This document shows, in pieces, positions 56,552 through 64,000 of a stretch of 64,000 bases of DNA. The stretch is taken from NCBI GenBank assembly GCA_041394905.1, contig JAWKHJ010000002.1, positions 496,001 through 560,000 of the forward strand, given 5' to 3'. This DNA comes from RI-231 sp041394905. Its GTDB lineage: Bacteria > Acidobacteriota > Terriglobia > Bryobacterales > UBA6623. Both the position numbers and the translations under genes were made by a program. Below the pieces are notes generated by a model, which was not told where the DNA came from, did not search any database, and worked only from the letters and a program-made list of their open reading frames with translations. The first letter of the stretch is position 1. Each line of letters begins with the position of its first letter.

Positions 56552-59500
56552 ATGTCCAAGACAAAAGCCGTACTGTTTGTCTCCACTCTGGCGATCTTCC
56601 TCGCCACACCGTCACTCCGCGCTCAGATCGATACGGGCGTTCTGAGCGGCGTCATCCACGACAACTCCGGCGGGGTCATCCCTGCTGTGGAGGTCTCGAT
56701 CGTCAACCTGGGAACCAATTACCGCGTGCAGGTGAACACGAATGCGAGCGGACTTTACGTTTCGCCGCCGCTGCCGGCGGGCGAATACCAAATCTCGGTT
56801 TCGCTCGAAGGGTTTCAGCCAGCGGCCAAGCGCGTGACGCTCAATCTGGCCGAGCGGTTGGGCATCGATTTCACGTTGCAGCTTGGCTCGGTCGCCGAGC
56901 AGATCACCGTCGAGGCCCAGGGCGTGGTGCTGCAAACCGAACAAGCGACGCTGAGCACGTTCCGCACCGAGCGCGAAGTGCGTGAGCTGCCGATGAACGA
57001 TCGCAACTTCGCCGAGCTGATGCGCTACACGCCGGGCGCGGCGCCGGGGCAGTCGCAGAAGTCCAACCTGGCGCTATCGCAGCAGCGCGGTAACACCTCG
57101 AGCTCAGTCAACGGTTCGTCCTTTGCAGACAACAATTTCGTCGTCGACGGCATCCAAAACAACTCGACGCACCAGGGCTACGGGCTGCTGCTGTTCCCTG
57201 AGGTGGAAGCGCTTGACCAGTACCGCGTGGAAACCTCGACGCCGGACGCCCGCTACGGCCGTTCGGGAGCGACGGTCAACGTGGGCTACAAGTCGGGCAC
57301 GAACCAGTTCCATGGCACGCTCTTCCACTTCTTCCGCAACAGTGCACTCGACGCCCGCAACTTTTTCGCCAGCGGTGAGAAGCCCGCGTTGCGGCGCAAC
57401 TTTTTTGGCGGCGTGTTGAGCGGACCCTTGGGAGGCAAGGACGCGAAAACGTTCTTCCTGGTGTCCTACGAAGGCCGCCGTACGCGCTTGGGCAAGACGT
57501 TCGTCAGCGACGTGCCGACGACGTCGATGAAGGCTGGCGACTTCTCCGAGCTGCTCGGCCAAGCCAAGCCAATCACGATCTACGATCCGCTCACGACGCA
57601 GCGCAACTCCGCCGGCAAGCTCGTGCGGACGCCTTTCGCGAACAACGTGATCCCGGCGAGCATGTTCAACTCCGCAGGCGCGAAGCTGCTCAACCTCTAT
57701 CCAGACCCGAACATGGCTGGCCTAGCGAATAACTTCCTACGCAATCCCTCGGACATCCGCGACGGCGACCAGTACACGGTGAAGGTCGACCGCGCCTTCA
57801 GTGGAGGCTCGCGTGGTTTCGTGCGGTACACGCAGGGCAACTTCAACAACATCCAGACGCGCGAGCTGGCCTTGTCGCGTCGCCGAACCTGCTCGTCGAT
57901 CAGCCGGTCTATCAGCTCGTCCCGAGCTACACGCACATCTTTTCGCCGACGGTGATCAACCAGACGCGCCTAGGCGTGTCGTACCAGCCGCTCGACAACG
58001 TGGAGATGTCGGGCAACGTTCCGCTCGCCGAGCAGTTTGGCATTCCTGGCGTGAACCTGGACGACTTCACATCCGGGCTACCGGCCATTACCGCGCCGGG
58101 CCTGACGCGCATCGGCTCGCTAGGTTGTACGCCGGCCGTACTGCACTTCACCAACTACGAAGTGAGCAACAACACGGACATGACCCGCGGTAACCACAGC
58201 GTCAGCTTCGGCTTCAACGCGGTGCGGCGCCACAGCAACGTGCGCCAGTCCTGCAATTCGCGCGGCTCATTCCCGTTTAGCCTGATGTTCACCAACAACC
58301 CGGTCAACCCGGCCAACACGGGCTTTGGGGCCGCGGAGCTGCTGCTCGGGCGACCGCAGCGAATGACGATCGATGGCACGGACGGCACCCTTGGGCTGCG
58401 ACGCACCGACTGGGGATTTTACGTCCAAGATGACTGGAAGGTGATGCCGAAGCTGACCGTGAACCTCGGGCTTCGCTACGAATTGCCGCAAGACTATCCG
58501 CAATCGGAAGTGGCCGGCCGGCTGATCCAGTTCGACGTCGATACCGGCTTGCCCGCACCGCTAGGCCAGGATGGCTTTCCGAACGGCAGCGGCGTGAAGC
58601 TCGACACGAACAATCTGGCGCCCGCGCTTCGGGCTGGCCTACCGCTTCACCGAGAAGACTGTGTTTCGGGCCGGCTATGGCATCTACTACTCGCTCGTTC
58701 CCGTGCCGGTGGTGAGTGGTTTGGCTTCCCAGCCGCCGATTTTCTCGAGCACGACCGTACAGGCGGACCAAGCGGATTTCCTGGGGACGCGCGCTCTCAC
58801 GGACGGCCCGCTGCGAGTGAACGATCCCAGCTTGCCGGGGCAGAACCGCGTGGCCTTCGCGCGCGATTTCCAGATCCCCTACATGCAGCAGTGGAACGCC
58901 GCCGTGCAGCGTGAGTTGCCGGGGCAGCAGACGCTGACGGTCGCCTATGTGGGCTCCAAGGGCACGCACCTGTCGCAGAGCGTGAACCTGAATCAAGCGA
59001 TGCCGGGCGACGGCTCAGTCGCTTCGCGGCGGCGTTGGCCGCAGCATGCCACGGTCAACCTGTTCCAGTCCGCGGGGGTCTCGAGCTACCACTCGTTGCA
59101 GGCGACTTTGGCCAAGCGTTTTGCGCAGGGCGTTTCCTACAACTTGGGCTACACCTACTCGCACTACCTTGACATGGGAAGCCAGGGCGGCAATGGCGCG
59201 TCGCCGATTTCGCTGATCTCGATCGCGAACCAGTCGATCTACAAGGGCAACGCCGAGCAGGACCTACGGCACCAGTTCCGCGGCACTTTCCAATACGAGC
59301 TGCCCTTCGGACCGGGCAAGCGCTATCTCTCGCAAGGGGTGAGCAGCGCTGTGCTCGGGGGCTGGACGCTCAACGGCGCCATCTCGATGTACACCGGCAT
59401 TCCCTTCACGGTGACCGCGCCCAATACGCTCAACATTGGAGAAGGGAGCTGGGCGGACCGGACGGGCAACGGGACTCTACCGAGCAGCGGAGCGTACTTG

Positions 59501-59812
59501 GCCCGTTGGTTCGACGACGGCGCGTTCAACAACCCGGGCTTCCGCATGTGGGGCAACGGCGGTCGCAACACGCTGTTCGGTCCCGGCACGAACCAGTGGG
59601 ACTTCTCGGTGTTCAAGAACTTCCAGGTGCGCGAGACGATGCGCCTGCAGTTCCGCACCGAGATGTTCAATGCGTTCAATACGCCTCAGTTCAACAACCC
59701 CGCGTCCGCCATCGGGTCGACGAACACCGGTCGCATCAGCTCGGCGGGTAGCGAGACGACGCTGCAGCGCACGCAGAGGCAAGTGCAGTTTGCGCTCAAG
59801 CTGATCTTCTGA
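56552..59812 (+). CDS. Oar-like TonB-dependent receptor with carboxypeptidase regulatory-like domain (two frame breaks)
   Basis: About 1086 residues when joined. Signal peptide MSKTKAVLFVSTLAIFLATP. Carboxypeptidase-regulatory domain (about 30-105, GVLSGVIHDNSGGVIPAVEV). Plug (TVEAQGVVLQTEQATLSTFR, VDGIQNNSTHQGYGLLLFP). The barrel runs to the C-terminal RQVQFALKLIF with a terminal Phe. Breaks are near 57885 (missing base before SPNLLVDQP) and near 58635 (PRFGLAYRFTEKTVFRAGYG). Takes up large carbohydrate or peptide ligands using TonB energy. GAGGAG is 6-7 nt before ATG. Divergent from the IclR regulator, which may control it. Confidence 0.85.
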
Positions 59813-59827
59813 TTCGCCGTTGGAAAG

Positions 59828-59863
59828 AAAGCCCCCTGCGGCCGCGAGGCGCGCGGGGGCTTT
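59828..59863. terminator. Bidirectional terminator between two receptor genes
   Basis: AAAGCCCCC (59828-59836) pairs with GGGGGCTTT (59855-59863), with an additional GC-rich inner part. TTT-G-CTTT follows on plus and AAAG precedes it, so it can serve both convergent receptor genes. Confidence 0.75.
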
Positions 59864-59886
59864 GCTTTGGTTGAAGGGTTGTGCGT

Positions 59887-62800
59887 CTAGAACTCGAACC
59901 GCAGTGCGAGCTGAGTGACGCGGCCGCCGGTGCCGGTGAGCACCGACGAGACCGTGCCGAAGTCGCCGCGGCCGCGGTTGGTGCCCGGGCTGGCGAAGTT
60001 GGCGTGGTTCATCACGTTGTAGAAGTCGCCGCGGAACTGCAGCTTGAACCGCTCAGTGAAGTTGAACCACTTGTGGATCGAGCTGTCGATGTTGGCGAAG
60101 CCCGGTCCGCAGCAGACCGCACGCGGCGCGTTGCCGAAGATGCCCGTCCCCGGCGCGGCGAAGAGGGATGTGTCGAAGAACGTGGTCCCCTTCACATTGT
60201 CCCGCCAGTTCGAGAGCTTCTCGGGGTCGCCGAGAATGTTCGGACGCTGGCTGGCCGCGTAAGTGTTGCTGGTGTTGGTGTTCTCAATCACCGAATAAGG
60301 CGAACCGGTGCGGAACTCGGTGATCACGCCGAGGCCCCAGCCGCCGAAGATCGCGTCGAGAGCGCGGTTTTGGATGCCGAACTTGCGATCGCGGCCGAAG
60401 GGCAGCTCGTACACCGCGCTCGCGGCTACGCGGTGCCGAATGTCGGAACCGGAATAGCTGCGGTCGAGGTTGCGCAACTGGAAGTGGGTGTAGCCGTTGC
60501 CGGCCAAGCCCGCGAGCTCGGAGTTGCCCTCCACGTCGTCGAGGTACTTCGCGTACGTGTAGTTGAACAGCATATTGAAGCCGTTCGAGTAGCGCTTCTC
60601 GAGCTTGACGTTGCCGGAGTTGTACGACGAGTTGCCCCAGTCCGGGCTGATTTGCGTGACGTTGTTGAACTGCGGGAACAGGCGCAGCTGTTGCGACTGC
60701 TTGGCGGGTCCTTGTCCGTTGACCAGCGGAATCTGGTTCCAGTTCATGTTCTGGCCGCCGAGGCGGTGGCCCATGTTGGCGGTGTAGGTGACTTCGAGCA
60801 GGTAGTCGCCGCCCAGCTGGTGCTGGATGCCGAAGTTCCACTGCTGCGCCATGGCGTTGCGGTGCGGGCCTTCGATGTAGTCGGGGGAGACCACCGGAGA
60901 CGAACCGAACGGCACGGATCCGAAGGCCGGGGTGAGCGCTTCGCGCGTGATCGCCGGCATGCCGCCCGCCAGAGCGAAGGCTTGGGTGAAGCCGCCGTCA
61001 GGCGAGGGGAACGATCCGTTCAAGCTGAAGCCCAGGCTCATCGCGTTCGGCACCGCACCGGCGTAGGCGCCGTAGTAGTTGATGCCGTAGCCGCCGCGCA
61101 GGACCGTCTTCGAGCTCGCCTGGTAGGCGAAGCCGAAGCGCGGACCGAAGCCGCCCAGGTAGGTGTTGTGCGAGTACTTGCTGACTCCGTCAACCCCAGC
61201 GAAGGTCACGACGCCCGGGGTACCGGAGACCGGATTGGTCTGGTCCCAGTTGAAGCCGCTCTGGTGGTTGTTACGCTCCCAGCGCGGCGTGTCGAATTCC
61301 CAGCGCAGGCCAAGGTTCAGGCTCAACTTCGACGTCACCTTCCAATCGTCCTGGACGAAGAAGCCGAAGTAGTCCGTACGCGTATCGAGCTGGTCGGTCT
61401 GGATGAGCGTGCCGGAATTGACGTGGCCCAACAGCAACTCCGCCGTACCGACGCCGGTGGCGCGGTTGTTGAAGTTGAAGATGCCGCCCATGCTGGGGTT
61501 GAACTGGTCGATGTTGCGCGCGTAGCGCATGGTGCCGCCGTACTTGATCTGGTGGGCCCCACGAATCCAGGTCTGGTTGTTGGTGATCTCGATGGTCCGG
61601 ATCGGGTCTTGAATCCGCTCGTGCGGAGTCACGCCGAGTTGGGTGAGGCCATTGACCTGGAAGGTCGCGAAGGCTTCGCCGTTGACACCCGGAATGCCGA
61701 GCTCGCCGTTCTTGTTGGAGAAACGGCCGGCGCCGCGGTTGATGTGCATGCGGTCGCCCCAGTTGAAGCGGAACTCGTTGATCCGCGTCGGCGAGAAGTT
61801 GTGGATCCAGTTGACGGTGGTGTTGTGGTGACGGTTCGCACGCGTGCCGGCGCGGGGGTCGGCGAAAGCGTCCGGGAACAACGCGGTGACGGTCTCAGGG
61901 GCCTTGGCGAGGATGAAGCGCACCGAGAGGCGGTCATTGTCGCTGAGGTTGTGGTCCCACTTGCCGGTGAAGAAGTTCTGGTTCAGCGCGTTCGAGACGT
62001 TGCCAACGTAGTTGTTCGCCGGGGCGGCGGCAAGCGACGTCGAGACGTTCGGGTCTGGATAGAACTGGATGACTTGCCGTCCGATCGGGTCGAGACGCGC
62101 CTGCGGAATGATGTTGTTGGCGAATGTGCCGCCGAGGGGGTCTTTCAGCGAAAGGCCCGCGCGGTTGGAGAAGTCGCCGGACTTTTCGGGAACGTGCGGG
62201 ACGTCGTCGCTCGAGTAGGTGACGCCGTCGCGACGGCGTGCGCCTTCGTAGTTGAAGAAGAAGAACGACTTGTTCTTCTTGATCGGACCGCCAATCGAGG
62301 TGCCGAAGATGTTGTAGCGCAAAGGCGCCGTCTTCGAGGCGAAGAACGAGCGCGAGTCCATCGCGTTGTTGCGGAAGAACTCGTAGGCTGCGCCGTGGAG
62401 GTCATTGGTGCCCGAGCGGGTCGTCATCATGATGGCGCCGCCGCCCGCGCGACCGAACTCAGCCGGGTAGTTGTTCTGCTCGGCCTTGAACTCCTGCAGC
62501 GACTCGGCGGGAGGGTTCAGGCCCAACTGCGGCACGCCGATCGACATGTTCTGGATGACCGAACCGTCGAGCGTCCACATCTGGTTCTGCGAGCGGCCGC
62601 CGGCCATCGAGAACTTCGGAACCTGCTCGCCGCCGTCTTCGGAGCGATAGGTAATGTTGCCCATCAGGCGCACGAGCGACGCGCTGCGGCGGCTCTGCAC
62701 GGGCATGTTGAAGACTTGGCCGCGCTCGATGAATTGGCCGACGGACGAGGTCGTGCCTTCGAGCAGGGGCGTGGACGCTTCCACGTTGACCACTTCGGCG

Positions 62801-63159
62801 ATCTGCCCAATCTCGAGGGTCACATCGACATTGCGGCTGTAGCCGGTTTCGATGCCGAGACCGGATTGGGCGTAGGTCTTGAATCCATCGAGCTCAACGC
62901 GCAGCTCATACATGCCAGGCGTGACGACGGGAAACAGATAGGCGCCGGATTCGTTGGTCTCAGCAGTGAGAGAGACGCCGGTCGCGACGTTGAGAAGCGT
63001 GACGGCCGCGCCGGGAATAACGGCGCCGGTCGAGTCAGTTACGTTTCCGCTGAGGCGGCCTTGGTTCTGAGCGAGCAGAAGACCGGCTGTAAGCGAAATA
63101 AGCAAGAGTAGACCGGACGCACGAAGTCCGGCCCTGAACGGGCTTGGTGTCGAATTCAT
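59887..63159 (-). CDS. Oar-like TonB-dependent receptor with carboxypeptidase regulatory-like domain
   Basis: 1090 residues, intact. Signal peptide MNSTPSPFRAGLRASGLLLL. Regulatory domain GRLSGNVTDSTGAVIPGAAV. Plug with WTLDGSVIQNMSIGVPQLGL and ARRRDGVTYSSDDVPHVPEK. The barrel ends QLALRFEF. The middle of the plug contains GGGAIMMTTRSGTNDLHGAA, a conserved receptor signature. It is convergent with the receptor at 56552 and similar in length and motifs, so they are paralogues. GGGGGGTGA lies about 8 nt before ATG 63159. Confidence 0.93.
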   Translation of the reverse strand: MNSTPSPFRAGLRASGLLLLISLTAGLLLAQNQGRLSGNVTDSTGAVIPGAAVTLLNVATGVSLTAETNESGAYLFPVVTPGMYELRVELDGFKTYAQSGLGIETGYSRNVDVTLEIGQIAEVVNVEASTPLLEGTTSSVGQFIERGQVFNMPVQSRRSASLVRLMGNITYRSEDGGEQVPKFSMAGGRSQNQMWTLDGSVIQNMSIGVPQLGLNPPAESLQEFKAEQNNYPAEFGRAGGGAIMMTTRSGTNDLHGAAYEFFRNNAMDSRSFFASKTAPLRYNIFGTSIGGPIKKNKSFFFFNYEGARRRDGVTYSSDDVPHVPEKSGDFSNRAGLSLKDPLGGTFANNIIPQARLDPIGRQVIQFYPDPNVSTSLAAAPANNYVGNVSNALNQNFFTGKWDHNLSDNDRLSVRFILAKAPETVTALFPDAFADPRAGTRANRHHNTTVNWIHNFSPTRINEFRFNWGDRMHINRGAGRFSNKNGELGIPGVNGEAFATFQVNGLTQLGVTPHERIQDPIRTIEITNNQTWIRGAHQIKYGGTMRYARNIDQFNPSMGGIFNFNNRATGVGTAELLLGHVNSGTLIQTDQLDTRTDYFGFFVQDDWKVTSKLSLNLGLRWEFDTPRWERNNHQSGFNWDQTNPVSGTPGVVTFAGVDGVSKYSHNTYLGGFGPRFGFAYQASSKTVLRGGYGINYYGAYAGAVPNAMSLGFSLNGSFPSPDGGFTQAFALAGGMPAITREALTPAFGSVPFGSSPVVSPDYIEGPHRNAMAQQWNFGIQHQLGGDYLLEVTYTANMGHRLGGQNMNWNQIPLVNGQGPAKQSQQLRLFPQFNNVTQISPDWGNSSYNSGNVKLEKRYSNGFNMLFNYTYAKYLDDVEGNSELAGLAGNGYTHFQLRNLDRSYSGSDIRHRVAASAVYELPFGRDRKFGIQNRALDAIFGGWGLGVITEFRTGSPYSVIENTNTSNTYAASQRPNILGDPEKLSNWRDNVKGTTFFDTSLFAAPGTGIFGNAPRAVCCGPGFANIDSSIHKWFNFTERFKLQFRGDFYNVMNHANFASPGTNRGRGDFGTVSSVLTGTGGRVTQLALRFEF

Positions 63160-63238
63160 CTATGGTTCACCCCCCGATAAACGGGTCGCGAGAGACTGAT
63201 CCAGTATACGCAGGAAGGGGTGAAAACGATTCCCGAGA

Positions 63239-63290
63239 GATCATGATCGAAGCGCTTCGCGCCTCTTCTTAAGTTATTGAAAATATTATA
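63239..63290 (-). promoter_or_regulatory. Palindromic leader elements and -10 of the 63159 receptor gene
   Basis: On minus, a TATAAT (63290-63285) lies 126 bp before the start; no convincing -35 was found. Downstream in the leader are two abutting perfect palindromes: GATCATGATC (63239-63248) and CGAAGCGCTTCG (63248-63259). Confidence 0.4.
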
Positions 63291-63395
63291 CTTGTGGCCG
63301 TTTTAGTCTTACTTGCGAGTTGTTCTTTATGGGCGAATCGCGGGTAGCTCAAAAAGGCTATAAGGTCACTCTATTTGTGGCTAAAAAAGGGAAAA

Positions 63396-63422
63396 CCCCG
63401 CCGAGGTTATCCCTCGGCGGGG
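63396..63422 (-). terminator. Terminator of the third receptor gene
   Basis: CCCCGCCGAGG (63396-63406) pairs perfectly with CCTCGGCGGGG (63412-63422) around a 5-nt loop. Read on minus it is followed by TTTTCCCTTTTTT, so it ends the gene entering from the right. Confidence 0.85.
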
Positions 63423-63443
63423 CGATCCGCTTGATCGAAATGG

Positions 63444-64000
63444 CTAGAACTGAGACGCAGTGAAAGCTGCGAAACGCGTCCTCCTACCGGTCTGGAGCGC
63501 CGAGACGACCCTGAATCCGGCCGTCATCGCGCCAGCCGTGCCGGGTGGCGAACTTCGCCGTATTGGTTGCGTTGTAGAAATCACCGCGAACTGCAACGCA
63601 GCCGGTGAAGTTGAACCACTGTGGATCGAGGTGTCGAAGTTGACGGTGCCCGGTCCGCAGCAGAACGAGCGCGGCGCGGTGCCGAAAATACCGGCGGGCG
63701 CAGAGAAGACGGAAGGGTCAAAGAATGTCTCACCCTTGACGTTGTCTCGCCAAGCGCTGCGTCCTTGGGATACGGTCCGTCGATGTTGGAGCGCTGGCTG
63801 GGCGAGAAGGTATTGCTGAGGTTCGTGTTCTCGACACTAAATGGCGAGCCGGTATGCAACTGCTGATGATGCCGAAGCCCCAGCCGCCGACAACGCATTG
63901 AGCGCTTTGTTGTTGATGTCGAACTTGCGGCCGCGTCCGGGGCAGCTCGTGACCGCGCTGAAGGCACGCGGTGGCGGATGTCCGAACCGGAGTAGGATCC
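63444..64000 (-). CDS. Third Oar-like TonB-dependent receptor, C-terminal fragment, frame-broken and cut by the window edge
   Basis: The fragment is recognisable by its similarity to the 59887-63159 receptor: FSVENTNLSNTFSPSQRSNI corresponds to YSVIENTNTSNTYAASQRPN of that gene. The terminal VSQLSLRLS resembles its final VTQLALRFEF. The reading frame changes several times in 550 bases, so the region is degraded or poorly sequenced. The stop is near 63444. It could be a recent tandem duplicate of its neighbour. Confidence 0.55.

Noticed and set aside
59881..63111. Very long open frame on plus (over 1000 codons) opposite the receptor gene
   Set aside because: It is the antisense shadow of a GC-rich coding gene. 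Its translation is low-complexity Val/Glu/Arg with no domain, while the minus strand gives a perfect receptor.

Overview
The window is GC-rich, densely coded bacterial DNA. It most resembles an Acidobacteriota chromosome of the Solibacter/Bryobacter kind. The evidence is a set of Oar-like TonB-dependent receptors with an N-terminal carboxypeptidase-regulatory domain, Tat-exported sugar oxidoreductases, DUF1552 and DUF1592 proteins, a PEP-CTERM protein, several sulfatases, and an ECF sigma factor coupled to a kinase-like TPR protein. This placement is inferred from gene content; there is no rRNA or other phylogenetic marker alignment behind it. I see no tRNA, rRNA, CRISPR array, transposase, integrase or phage gene. 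No gene-free stretch exceeds 300 bases.

Layout. 0-4.3 kb: a frame-broken PHP-type metallohydrolase, a BON-MscS channel and a tandem PilZ-like protein. 4.4-13.6 kb: housekeeping genes (S41 protease, glucan phosphorylase, fabG-fabV, tilS, ftsH). 13.6-17.9 kb: a PilZ-like protein, then an ECF sigma, pseudokinase-TPR and membrane protein operon. 17.9-23 kb: a FadB-like beta-oxidation enzyme, a K+ channel, an unusual protein with a cold-shock-like C-terminus and a PEP-CTERM protein. 23-32 kb: a catabolic series that is mostly Tat-exported (Gfo/Idh/MocA oxidoreductase, aldo/keto reductase, FAH hydrolase, amidohydrolase, DUF1552, DUF5060). 31.7-34.8 kb: cbiX, a ferredoxin reductase-like gene and thrS. 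34.8-41.4 kb: DUF1592 cytochrome, cytochrome P460, kinase-like phosphotransferase, VOC protein, GntP permease and a secreted unknown. 41.5-47 kb: a badly frame-broken TPR-like/DUF3142 pair, a sulfatase, a site-2 protease and a small secreted metalloprotease. 47-50.6 kb: a 2-hydroxyacid dehydrogenase and a GAF-PAS histidine kinase with its response regulator. 50.6-64 kb: a polymer-use region with sialidase, Nudix, sulfatase, peptidoglycan-binding protein, lyase-like beta-propeller, IclR regulator and three TonB-dependent receptors.

Working together: the right arm looks like a polysaccharide or pectin/sulfated-glycan foraging locus. A divergent IclR regulator sits over two interleaved inverted repeats in front of a receptor gene. 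The 23-32 kb genes look like periplasmic processing of sugars or sugar acids.

Quality caveat: at least a dozen genes, including ftsH, are interrupted by frame changes. Where I could reconstruct the break, most are explained by one missing base, usually in a short G or C run. These are most likely assembly indels rather than true pseudogenes, so starts, ends and protein lengths of those genes are approximate.
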